Shown here: piece after piece, positions 17,766 through 27,000 of the stretch | Layout of the letters: each line of letters begins with the position of its first letter | Position numbering within the stretch: the first letter of the stretch is position 1 | Assembly: GCA_033808805.1 (NCBI GenBank) | Contig: JAPXMY010000003.1 | Span: 1-64,000, forward strand | DNA length: 64,000 nucleotides | Direction of reading: 5' to 3' | DNA from: UBA1783 sp033808805 | Lineage (GTDB): Bacteria; Bacillota_I; Bacilli_A; Erysipelotrichales; Erysipelotrichaceae | Notes under the pieces: generated by a model | Told to the model about the DNA's origin: nothing | Seen by the model: only the letters and a program-made list of their open reading frames with translations | Database searches by the model: none | Translations under genes and position numbers: made by a program

Positions 17766-19964
17766 ATGAGTGCGCAGGTTACTGTTACAAAGGAAACATT
17801 GTTTGAAAGAGTCAAGACTTATATCAAGGAGAAAGACTCTTTAGACATGATTGAAAAGGCTTATAACTTTGCCAGCGAAATGCATCAGGGACAGTTTAGA
17901 AAAAGTGGTGAGCCTTATTTTCATCATGCCTTGAATGTAGGTTATATTCTAGCTACTTTGCAGGCTGGTCCTCAGACAATCTGTGGTGGCCTTTTGCATG
18001 ATACAATGGAAGACTGTGGAGTCAGTTTTGAAGCTCTTAAAAACGAATTTGATGAAGAGGTTGCCAAACTTGTTGAAGGGGTTTCTAAAATTGGCTCTTT
18101 GAAGTTTCAGGATGAAAAAGAATATCAGGCAGCCAATCATCGCAAGATTTTTATTGCTATGGCTAAAGATGTTCGTGTAATAATCATCAAATTATCAGAC
18201 AGATTGCACAATATGAGAACGCTGATGTATCATACTGAAGAAAAACAAAAGAAAATAGCTTCAGAAACTTTAAATGTCTATGCTCCTATTGCCCACCGTT
18301 TAGGTTTGGCGGAAATGAAAAATGAATTGGAAGATTTATCGTTCATGTATTTGGAAAATGAGAAATATCATGAAATTGCCGATCTTCTGGAAGCCAAAAA
18401 AAGTGAAAGACAGGAAGTTGTCAAGAAGATGATTATTGATATCGATGAACTGCTGTCTGATAAAAACTTGATATTTAGAATCTTTGGAAGAAGCAAGCAC
18501 ATCTATTCAATCCATAAAAAGATGGAAAAAAAGAATAGAAGTTTTGAAGAAATATATGATTTGTATGCCATCAGGGTAATTACCGAAACGGAATTGAACT
18601 GTTATGAAATCTTAGGTCATATTCATAATAAATACAGACCGGTTCCCAATAGATTAAAGGACTATATTGCTGTACCTAAGCCTAATATGTATCAGTCTTT
18701 ACATACATCAGTTTTAGATAATAATGGCAATCTTTTTGAAGTTCAGATCAGAACTGAAGAGATGGACAGGATTGCTGAAATGGGTATTGCTGCTCACTGG
18801 GCCTATAAAGAAGGTAAATACAACAGTAAAACTGAACAGAAAGAGATCGAAAATAAACTTGGCTGGTTCCATGATATGATTGGCCTATTGGATGATTTAG
18901 AACAGGACCATCCGACAGATCTGGTAGACAAGATCCAGAAAGACATCTTTGAAGCCAATGTATATGCCATGACTCCAAAAGGCAGAGTTATTGAACTGCC
19001 AAATGGTTCTACACCTTTAGATTTCGCCTACCGTGTTCATACTGAAGTAGGGCATACTGCTGTGGGTGCGATAGTAAATGGCGCTCATGTGCCTTTGAAT
19101 ACGGTCCTGAACACCGGAGATGTTGTAAATATCAGAACCAATAAAAACACCGGTCCTTCAGAAGACTGGCTCAAGATTGTAAAATCAGCCACAGCCAGAA
19201 ATAAGATTAAATCTTATCTGATGAAAAAAGAAACCGAAGCCAGAGCTGAAACCATTGAAAAAGGTGAGAAGATGTTTGTAGATGAGCTGAAAAAGAGAAA
19301 TCTTGATGAAAAGACTTATTTTGACAAAAACAAGTTAGAATCAATTTACAGGGAATTTTCCAGCAATAACTACAACGAATTTATGTACGCTGTGGGCAAT
19401 AAATCAATATCTCTGCAGCAGGCAATTGATAAACTGGCCAATACCAAGGGTCAGGCACTGGATAATGAAGCTTTGACAAAGATGGTTCAGGAAAGAGCTA
19501 AAAAGAGAACCCGTACTGTCTCTGAGGCTGGAGTAATTGTTGAAGGTATCGATTCAATGATGGTCAATGTCTCTGGCTGCTGTATGCCGGTCAATGGTGA
19601 TGAAATTGTTGGTTTTATTACCAGAGGTTCAGGCATCAAAGTTCATCGAGTAGAGTGTCCTAACATTGCCAATGAAACTAACCGTCTGATAGAGGTAAAA
19701 TGGGATAATACAGGTGACTATCAGTATGACAGTTGGCTTAGAATTGATGCAACAGATCGAAACTATCTGATAAGTGATATCATAACTTTGATTTCACAGT
19801 TCAAGTTGAGTCTTAATGGTATTAATTCTGAAGTTTTGCCGGATAAGGTCAATGTTCACGTTGATATTAAGATTAAAGTCAAAAATCAGGAACAGTTGAA
19901 AAATGTTATGGCCAATCTTAAAAAAATCAACTCTGTAGTAGATGTTACCAGAATAATAAGATAA
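17766..19964 (+). CDS. rel: Bifunctional (p)ppGpp synthetase/hydrolase
   Basis: Makes (p)ppGpp from ATP and GDP/GTP on starved ribosomes and also hydrolyses it. The domain order is HD hydrolase (LLHDTMEDCGVS, with HD at residues 78-79 and ED at 82-83, so hydrolase intact), synthetase (GRSKHIYSIHKKM, PKPNMYQSLHTSV), TGS (VYAMTPKGRVIELPNGSTPLD), a Cys-containing zinc region (VSGCCMPVNGDEIVGF) and ACT. It has 732 residues from ATG 17766; ATG 17760 is also in frame but too close to AAAGGG. apt-rel-hisS-aspS is the Bacillus order, without dtd. Confidence 0.96.
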   Translation: MSAQVTVTKETLFERVKTYIKEKDSLDMIEKAYNFASEMHQGQFRKSGEPYFHHALNVGYILATLQAGPQTICGGLLHDTMEDCGVSFEALKNEFDEEVAKLVEGVSKIGSLKFQDEKEYQAANHRKIFIAMAKDVRVIIIKLSDRLHNMRTLMYHTEEKQKKIASETLNVYAPIAHRLGLAEMKNELEDLSFMYLENEKYHEIADLLEAKKSERQEVVKKMIIDIDELLSDKNLIFRIFGRSKHIYSIHKKMEKKNRSFEEIYDLYAIRVITETELNCYEILGHIHNKYRPVPNRLKDYIAVPKPNMYQSLHTSVLDNNGNLFEVQIRTEEMDRIAEMGIAAHWAYKEGKYNSKTEQKEIENKLGWFHDMIGLLDDLEQDHPTDLVDKIQKDIFEANVYAMTPKGRVIELPNGSTPLDFAYRVHTEVGHTAVGAIVNGAHVPLNTVLNTGDVVNIRTNKNTGPSEDWLKIVKSATARNKIKSYLMKKETEARAETIEKGEKMFVDELKKRNLDEKTYFDKNKLESIYREFSSNNYNEFMYAVGNKSISLQQAIDKLANTKGQALDNEALTKMVQERAKKRTRTVSEAGVIVEGIDSMMVNVSGCCMPVNGDEIVGFITRGSGIKVHRVECPNIANETNRLIEVKWDNTGDYQYDSWLRIDATDRNYLISDIITLISQFKLSLNGINSEVLPDKVNVHVDIKIKVKNQEQLKNVMANLKKINSVVDVTRIIR

Positions 19965-19996
19965 AGATTTAATTGTGAGGTTAGATCTTTATTTTT
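19964..19996 (+). terminator. Terminator after rel
   Basis: AAAGATTTAA pairs with TTAGATCTTT (one mismatch), followed by a T-rich run. Confidence 0.65.
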
Positions 19997-19998
19997 AT

Positions 19999-20027
19999 TT
20001 GAATATCTATTTTCAATATGATAAAAT
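19999..20027 (+). promoter_or_regulatory. hisS-aspS promoter
   Basis: TTGAAT (19999-20004), 17-base spacer, TAAAAT (20022-20027), just before the T-box leader. Confidence 0.6.
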
Positions 20028-20042
20028 AGTTACATATTTGAT

Positions 20043-20239
20043 GATAAAGAAAAGTCTTTAAGTTGAATCTATAGAGAGGAAACGGATGGTGCAAGTTTCT
20101 GATAAGACTTATTGATCAGACACTTTGGAGAATTTCTTTTGAACTGACAGTAGGAAGAAACGTTAGGGGCGTTAACCCATCAAGAAGCAATTAAGGTGGT
20201 ACCACGCAATGTCAGCGTCCTTATCGAAGGGCGTTTTTT
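20043..20239 (+). promoter_or_regulatory. T-box leader of hisS-aspS with overlapping GAC/CAC specifier
   Basis: tRNA-sensing transcription attenuator. Stem I has the GGTGCAAG loop motif. The T-box AAGGTGGTACCACGC is at 20193-20207. The terminator is GCGTCCTT/AAGGGCGT with a T-run at 20234. Aligned with the ileS and pheS leaders here on the shared TTGGAG, the three bases in the specifier position are GAC (20119-20121, Asp). CAC (20121-20123, His) overlaps two bases further on. Uncharged tRNA would stabilise the antiterminator and allow synthesis of both synthetases. Confidence 0.94.
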
Positions 20240-20259
20240 ATTTAAAGGAGGAATTATTT

Positions 20260-21531
20260 ATGGCAGAAATGAAATTTCAGCTTCCCAGAGGAACTCAGGA
20301 TATATATGGAGAAGATGTTTCTCTGTGGCAGAAGATGGAAGAAATTATTTACAGACAATGTGAATTATATGGATACAAAGAAATAAGAACCCCAATATTT
20401 GAACATACAGAAGTTTTTGTTGGCGAAAATGATTCTTCTGATATGGTTAACAAAGAAATGTATACCTTTAAAGATAAAAGTCAAAGAGATCTGTCGCTAA
20501 GACCCGAAGGTACCAAAGGAGCAATCAGAGCCTTTGTAGAACATAAGATGTATGGTAATGCCGATATGCCGGTAAAACTGTTCTATATGGGACCGATGTT
20601 TAGATATGATAGACCTGGAAAAGGAAGATATCGTCAGTTTAATCAGTTTGGAATTGAAGCAATAGGTGCTAAATCTCCGCTATTGGATGTTGAAACAATT
20701 GCCTTGGGTTATGCAATTGTTAAAGCAATGGGCATTGATAATGTCGTTATTCTGATCAACTCTCTTGGTGATGATGAATCTAGAGCTAACTACACCAAGG
20801 CATTAAAGAGTCATTTTGCCCCTTATCTGAAAGAATTCTGTTCTGATTGTCAGAGAAGATATCAGCAGAATCCATTAAGAATGCTGGATTGTAAAATAGA
20901 TAAAGGTCATCAAGGTTTTACCAGTGCCCCAAAATGCCGTGATTATCTAAATGAAGAAAGTAAAGCTTATTTTGCGACAGTATTAAAAGGTCTGGATGAT
21001 TTGAAAATTCCTTATAAGGTTGATGATAGCCTGGTAAGAGGCCTGGATTACTATACCAACACAGTATATGAAGCAGTTCCAAAAGATGATGACGGTCAGC
21101 AGGCGACAGTTTTTGCCGGTGGACAGTATGATGGATTAGTCGATACTTTCGGTGGTGGTCAACTGTCAGGTGTTGGATTTGGAATGGGAATGGAAAGAAT
21201 GATTGCCTTGGCAAAAGAGCAAAAAGGACTGGTTGTGGAAGAAGAAAAGATTGATGTCTATCTGATTTCACTAGGAAATATTTCAACATATGGAGCTAAA
21301 ATTATTGAGCTTTTAAGAAGCAATGGAATTAAGGCAGAAATGGACTATCAAAAGAGAAGTCTGAAAGCTCAGTTTAAATCAGCTGACAGATATAAAGCCA
21401 AAGTTATTATTGTTGCTGGTGAAAATGAATATGACAATAATACTGTTCAAATAAAAGATACAGTTGATAAAACTCAAGAGAATGTCAGGTTTGAAGAGAT
21501 AGTTGATAAGGTTAAAAGCATTATTTGCTAG
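20260..21531 (+). CDS. hisS: Histidyl-tRNA synthetase
   Basis: Class II synthetase charging tRNA-His. It has 423 residues from ATG 20260, which sits 8 bases after AAAGGAGG; the open frame upstream (from 20209) runs through the terminator and is not coding. Motifs: FQLPRGTQDIYG at the N-terminus, motif 2 FRYDRPGKGRYRQFNQFG, the histidine-specific LVRGLDYYTNTVYE and GVGFGMGMER (motif 3). The C-terminal anticodon-binding domain ends near 21531. Co-transcribed with aspS (13 bases apart) under the T-box leader. Confidence 0.97.
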   Translation: MAEMKFQLPRGTQDIYGEDVSLWQKMEEIIYRQCELYGYKEIRTPIFEHTEVFVGENDSSDMVNKEMYTFKDKSQRDLSLRPEGTKGAIRAFVEHKMYGNADMPVKLFYMGPMFRYDRPGKGRYRQFNQFGIEAIGAKSPLLDVETIALGYAIVKAMGIDNVVILINSLGDDESRANYTKALKSHFAPYLKEFCSDCQRRYQQNPLRMLDCKIDKGHQGFTSAPKCRDYLNEESKAYFATVLKGLDDLKIPYKVDDSLVRGLDYYTNTVYEAVPKDDDGQQATVFAGGQYDGLVDTFGGGQLSGVGFGMGMERMIALAKEQKGLVVEEEKIDVYLISLGNISTYGAKIIELLRSNGIKAEMDYQKRSLKAQFKSADRYKAKVIIVAGENEYDNNTVQIKDTVDKTQENVRFEEIVDKVKSIIC

Positions 21532-21544
21532 AAAGAGGAAAGTT

Positions 21545-23287
21545 ATGGAAAGAACACACGTTAACGGTCAGTTAAGGATTGCCGATGTGGGCAAAAAAGT
21601 CACTCTTATCGGCTGGGTTGCCAAAAGAAGAAATCTAGGCAGTCTGGTTTTTATAGATTTAAGAGATAGAACGGGTATAACTCAAATTCTATTTGATGAA
21701 ACATTGACTGAAGCAGTAAGAAATGTCAGAAATGAATATATTCTACAGGTTACAGGTACAGTTTTAGAAAGACAAAGTAAAAATCCAAATATGGATACTG
21801 GTGATATTGAAATAAAGGTCCAAGAAGTAAAAATAATCAACAGTGCCAGCCAGACACCTTTTATTATTGCGGATGAAACTGATGCCTTAGAGGAAACAAG
21901 GTTGAAATATCGTTATCTGGATCTGAGAAGACCGGTTTTACAGCAGAAACTATTTACCAGAGCTAAAATTGTCAAAGCGATGCATGAATATCTGGACGCT
22001 AATGGATTTATTGAAGTAGAAACACCAATTTTAGCCAAATCGACTCCTGAAGGAGCTAGAGATTATCTGGTTCCCAGTAGAATTCATCCAGGTTCATTCT
22101 ATGCCTTGCCACAGTCTCCGCAGCAGTTCAAGCAGCTTTTAATGGTGGCTGGATTTGAAAGATATTATCAGATTGCCAGATGTTTCAGAGATGAAGATTT
22201 AAGAGCTGACAGACAGTTGGACTTTACACAATTAGATATTGAAACCAGTTTCATGTCGCAGGATGATATTCTGACAATGACTGAAGGTATGCTGGCAAAA
22301 GTTATGAAAGATGTAAAAGGTATTGATATAAAACTGCCGTTTAGAAGATTTAAATATACTGAGGCAATGAACAGATTCGGTTCAGATAAACCTGATACCA
22401 GATTCGGTTTGGAATTAAAGGATGTTACGGAAGTATTTAGAAATTCTGAGTTTAGAGCATTTGAAACAGGATTATCTGAAAGAGGCAGTATTAAAGCTCT
22501 GGTGGTTGATAATGCAGCTGATTATTCAAGAAAAGACATTGACAGTCTTACTGATTTAGCTAAGAAAAATGGGGCTAAAGGTTTAGTAACTATTAAATAT
22601 CTTAATGAGCAGCTGGAAGGAAGTGCAGTAAAATTCTTTAACGAAATAGAAAAAGAAGACTTGATTAAAACACTGGATTTGAAGGAAAATCAATTAGTTC
22701 TGATTGTATCTGACAGCTGGGAAAAAGCCTGTTCAGTATTGGGAACCTTGAGAAGTCATTTGGGCAGAAGTCTAGGTCTATATGATAAAAACACCTATGA
22801 CTTTCTATGGGTTGTTGAATTCCCTCTTGTGGAGTATTCAAAGGAAGACGAAAGATACTATTCGGTACATCATCCTTTTACCAGACCATATGATGAAGAT
22901 CTGCATTTGCTGGACAGTGATCCTTCAAAAGTAAGAAGCTATGCGTATGACGTTGTATTAAACGGTTATGAACTGGGTGGTGGAAGCCTGAGGATTTATG
23001 ATTGTGACATGCAGCAGAAGATGTTTGAATTATTAAGTCTAACTAAAGAAGAAATTGAAACCAGATTTGGATTTTTCATTGATGCCTTGAAATATGGAAC
23101 TCCTCCTCATGGTGGACTGGCTTTAGGACTGGATAGAGTAGCGATGATTCTGACTGGTTCTGAATCATTGAGAGATGTTATTGCTTTTCCAAAAAATGCC
23201 AATGCCAAATGTCCAATGAGTGATGCTCCAACTCCGGTTGATGAAAAACAATTAAAGGAACTCCATATAAAAATTGTAACTGATTAA
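21545..23287 (+). CDS. aspS: Aspartyl-tRNA synthetase
   Basis: Class II synthetase charging tRNA-Asp. It has 580 residues from ATG 21545, after AGAGGAAAG; an upstream in-frame extension to 21503 overlaps hisS and is unlikely. It has an N-terminal OB fold (VTLIGWVAKRRNLGSLVFIDLRD), class II motif 2 (RCFRDEDLRADRQLDFTQLD), the bacterial insertion (GAD) domain around residues 290-410, and motif 3 with GLALGLDRVAMIL and FPKNANAKCPMSDAP. Whether it is discriminating or also charges tRNA-Asn cannot be judged here. A strong terminator follows. Confidence 0.97.
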   Translation: MERTHVNGQLRIADVGKKVTLIGWVAKRRNLGSLVFIDLRDRTGITQILFDETLTEAVRNVRNEYILQVTGTVLERQSKNPNMDTGDIEIKVQEVKIINSASQTPFIIADETDALEETRLKYRYLDLRRPVLQQKLFTRAKIVKAMHEYLDANGFIEVETPILAKSTPEGARDYLVPSRIHPGSFYALPQSPQQFKQLLMVAGFERYYQIARCFRDEDLRADRQLDFTQLDIETSFMSQDDILTMTEGMLAKVMKDVKGIDIKLPFRRFKYTEAMNRFGSDKPDTRFGLELKDVTEVFRNSEFRAFETGLSERGSIKALVVDNAADYSRKDIDSLTDLAKKNGAKGLVTIKYLNEQLEGSAVKFFNEIEKEDLIKTLDLKENQLVLIVSDSWEKACSVLGTLRSHLGRSLGLYDKNTYDFLWVVEFPLVEYSKEDERYYSVHHPFTRPYDEDLHLLDSDPSKVRSYAYDVVLNGYELGGGSLRIYDCDMQQKMFELLSLTKEEIETRFGFFIDALKYGTPPHGGLALGLDRVAMILTGSESLRDVIAFPKNANAKCPMSDAPTPVDEKQLKELHIKIVTD

Positions 23288-23290
23288 ATT

Positions 23291-23322
23291 GAGGACCTGA
23301 AATGGTCCTCTTTACATTTTTT
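23291..23322 (+). terminator. Terminator after aspS
   Basis: Stem GAGGACC/GGTCCTC with loop TGAAAT, followed by a T-rich tail. Confidence 0.88.
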
Positions 23323-23412
23323 ATCAGGTTGTATACAATATTACTTAAATGAAAAAAGTCTATTATCATAAGCGATTTTTGAGTTTTTATTATAAAATGT
23401 AAGCGCTAAATG

Positions 23413-23441
23413 TTTATTTAAAAGTAAATGCTTGATATAAT
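23413..23441 (+). promoter_or_regulatory. Candidate efp promoter
   Basis: TTTATT (23413-23418), 17-base spacer, TATAAT (23436-23441). A small hairpin (ATTTA AAAG TAAAT) lies inside the spacer region. Confidence 0.45.
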
Positions 23442-23502
23442 GATAATATATTTAATCGCTCAAGATTATGTTTTTAGTGTCTAAAGAAAGAAGGAATTAT
23501 AT

Positions 23503-24060
23503 ATGATTATTGTTAATGATTTAAAAACTGGAACAACTTTTCAGTATGAAGACAGTATTTATACAGTTTTAAATACGACCTTAAATAAAACTGCCATGCG
23601 ACAGATGGTAGTAAAAGTACGTGTTAAGGATTTAAGAACAGGTACAATCAAGGAAATTACCTTTACTGGGGGAGATAAAGTTGAACCTGCAATGATTGAG
23701 AAAAAGGAAATGCAATATCTGTATGATGCAGGTGAAGGAATAGTATTTATGGATAATGAAACATTCCATCAGATTGAAATAGCTAAAGATCGTCTGCAGT
23801 GGGAGTTGAATTTTTTAAAACCACAGGAAAATGTAATGATTACAATGTTTGAAAATGAAATCTTAGGGGTGAGCCTACCTGATAAGGTTGCATTAAGAAT
23901 AGTAGAATCAGAACCAGCAGTAAAAGGTGATACTGCTACAAATGCTAGAAAAAATGCCGTTTTAGAGACTGGTTTGGAAATAAAAGTGCCTTTATTTATT
24001 GAACAGGATGAGGTAGTATTAGTAACAACAGATACTGGTGAGTATTCTAGTCGTGCATAG
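23503..24060 (+). CDS. efp: Elongation factor P with non-canonical tip
   Basis: Binds ribosomes stalled on polyproline and promotes peptide bond formation. It has 185 residues and three beta domains. GGDKVEPAMIEKKEMQYLYDAG, GDTATNARKNAVLETG and KVPLFIEQDEVVLV-TTDTGEY are typical EF-P. In domain I the loop that normally reads PGKG, with the modified Lys or Arg, reads T30-A-M-R33. Residue 32, aligned by eye with the modified position, is therefore Met. I recall similar PGKG-less EF-P sequences in Mollicutes. An AAGAAAGGA ribosome binding site precedes ATG 23503. Confidence 0.92.
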   Translation: MIIVNDLKTGTTFQYEDSIYTVLNTTLNKTAMRQMVVKVRVKDLRTGTIKEITFTGGDKVEPAMIEKKEMQYLYDAGEGIVFMDNETFHQIEIAKDRLQWELNFLKPQENVMITMFENEILGVSLPDKVALRIVESEPAVKGDTATNARKNAVLETGLEIKVPLFIEQDEVVLVTTDTGEYSSRA

Positions 24061-24086
24061 GATATAAGCTATAGGGAGGTATATAT

Positions 24087-27000
24087 ATGAATGGAAGAAG
24101 TAGGTTAGACAGGTATCAGAATCTACGCTCTAGTGCATCTAGTGAAACAAACGTAGATGAGAAGACTGCTGCTTCAGGAGGACAAACTGGTTCTTCAGGA
24201 AATTATCCTGGTTTTAGAAGCGGTTATTCTCGTCAGGCAAGCAGAAGTAGATTGTATCAAACAAGTGAGTATGATTCTTTATTAAAGGAACATGAAGACT
24301 TTTTAAAGAGTCTGGACGAGCAATTTGGCACGCTTGATCAAAGTGCTTTTTCTACTGCTGAAACAGCAGAAAGACAGGCACCACGTGTTCAGCAACCACA
24401 GCCAATAGTTCAATCAGCTCCAGAAGAATTGACTCAGCCAGCGCAACAACAATATACCCAGCAGTTTCAACCTGTACATGAACAGACTCAACAGCATGTC
24501 CAACAACCATATGGACAACCTATGCCTCAACAGGAGTATATCCAGCAGCCATATGCTCAACCGGTATATCAGCAGCAATATACTCAGCCAATGCAAAGAG
24601 TGGTGCCTGATCAACCTCAACAGTATATCCAGCAACCATATGGACAACCAATGCCTCAGCAGGAGTATATCCAGCAGCCGTATGCTCAACCGGTATATCA
24701 GCAGCAATATACTCAGCCAATGCACAGAGTAGTACCTGATCAGACTCAGCCTTATGTTCAGCAACCTTATGGCTATCCAATGCCTCAACAGGGATATATA
24801 CAGCAGCCATATTATGAAGGATATCAATATGGTCAGCAACCATATTATCAACCTGTACAGTCACCATATGTTCAACAACCTGTTGAACAAGTAGCTCAAG
24901 AGCAAGGGATTGAAGAAAGAATTGCTGAAGAAAAAGTAGTTGAAGAAATAATTGCGGAAAAACAGCCTGCTGAAGAAAAAGTAGCTGAAATGCAACTTCC
25001 AAAAGAAGAATTTGTTGAAGAAGAAGTAACTGTTCAACAAGAACCAGTTCAAAGAATGATAGTTGATTCTATTGACCAACTTGAACAACCTCAATTCATT
25101 TATGAACAACCAGCTTTGGAAATAGAAGAACCAGAAATTGAAACTTCTGCTTTTAATGGACCTGTATTGGAAGAAGAACAAACATCAAGGGAAGAAATTA
25201 TTGCTGAAGAAAAAGTAATTGAAGAAATAATTGTTGAAAAACAGCCTGCTGAAGAAGAAGTCGTCGAAGAGCAACTTCCAAAAGAAGAATTTGCTGAAGA
25301 AGTAACTGTTCAACAAGAACCAGTTCAAAGTATGATAGTTGATTCTATTGACCAACTTGAACAATCAGCTTTAGAAATAAAAGAGCCAGAAATTGAAACT
25401 TCTGCTTTTGATGAACCAGTATTGGAAGAAAAACAAAAATCAAGGGAAGAAATTATTGTTCCACAAAGTAAAGAAACTTTAATTTTTGGCATTAATGATG
25501 CTGAAAAAGAAGATAAAAAAGAAGTGGATGATGTCATTTATATTGATATATCTGAAGAAAAGCCAGTTGAGAGTAAAGAAAAAGAAGATGAAGATAGAAA
25601 AAACTTAGAACTTTATGATCTTGCATATCAAAGTTTATTAAAATTATATCCTGATTTGAAAGCAGGGAAAACTTATGAAAAATCAATTTCAGAAATTTCA
25701 AATGCTGAAGATATTTCGCTAGAGGATGAAGCTCTGGAAGAAATTATTGATTTTGTAGAAGATGTACTACCGGAAGATGATTTATTTGAAGAAACAACTG
25801 AATTTGAAGTTGAAGATGAAGAATTTCCAACAAAAGAAGAAACAATAGATACTGTTGAAGAAATTGAAGATGATCAAATAGAAGGTACTTTAACATCCAA
25901 AGATTTAAGTGGCATAGATCTTTATAAATTGTTTAGTGATTCACTTGAAAAGTTGAAGAAACAGCTAAAAGAACAATCAAAAGAAGTAGAAGAAACAATT
26001 GAACTAAATCCTGATGAAGAATCTCTAAAAGATGAATCGATTGAAGAGGTTGCTGATTTTGAACCTGCAGATAAAGGTGATGAATCAATTGAAGAGATTT
26101 CTGATTTTGAAGCTGCAGATGAAGAAGATGAATTGTCTGAAGAGATTACTGATCTTGAAGCTGCGGATGAAGAAGATGAATTGATTGAAGAGATTGCTGA
26201 TCTTGAAGTAGCAGATGAAGAAGATAAATCAATTGAAGAGATTGCTGATTTTGAAGCTGCAGATGAAGAAGATGAATTGATTGAAGAGATTGCTGATCTT
26301 GAAGTAGTAGATGAAAAAGATGAATCAATTGAAGAGATTTCTGATTTTGAAGCTGCAGATGAAGAAGATGAATTGACTGAAGAGATTACTGGTCTTGAAG
26401 TAGCAGATGAAGAAGATGAATTGACTGAAGAGATTGCTGATATTGAAGCTGCAGATGAAGAAGATGAATTGACTGAAGAGATTGCTGATCTTGAAGCTGC
26501 AGATGAAGAAGATGAACCAATTGAAGAGATTACTGATCTTGAAGCTGCAGATGAAGAAGATGAATTGACTGAAGAGATTGCTGATCTTGAAGCTGCAGAT
26601 GAAGAAGATGAACCAATTGAAGAGATTACTGATCTTGAAGCTGCAGATGAAGAAGATGAATCAATTGAAGAGATTACTGATCTTGAAGCTGCGGATGAAG
26701 AAGATGAATCAATTGAAGAGATTTCTGATTTTGAAGCTGCAGATGAAGAATTTATCAAAATAGATGATCAATTATCTGATGATACTATAGAAATTGAATT
26801 AACTGATGAGAAAGAAGAAAAAGAATTAATTCAAGAAGAATTAGAAAAAGCTGAAAAAGCGTTTGCTGTTATTGATGAAGTTGAAGAAGTATCAGAAGAA
26901 GAATTCTTAGAATTAGAACCAATTGAAGCAATAGAAGAAATAGTTAAAGATGATATTATCTTCGAATTTATAAAACCTGATTTTGAAATAGAAGAAGATG

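Noticed and set aside
20209..20259. Upstream extension of hisS from 20209
   Set aside because: It runs through the T-box terminator; AAAGGAGG and the conserved N-terminus place the start at 20260.
24414..25002. Two long minus-strand frames and a + strand frame over the Gln/Pro repeats
   Set aside because: Repeat-driven shadows of the large gene; low-complexity Leu/Ile/Arg text and no start signals.
26031..26750. CRISPR-like regular 48-base periodicity
   Set aside because: The units are contiguous, in frame and coding, without variable spacers; no cas genes nearby.
25922..26758. Long Ser/Ala-rich open frame on the minus strand (278 codons)
   Set aside because: It is the mirror of the 48-base acidic repeats: codons GAA/GAT read backwards give TTC/ATC and Ser-rich text. 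The repeat structure explains its openness and it has no ribosome binding site.
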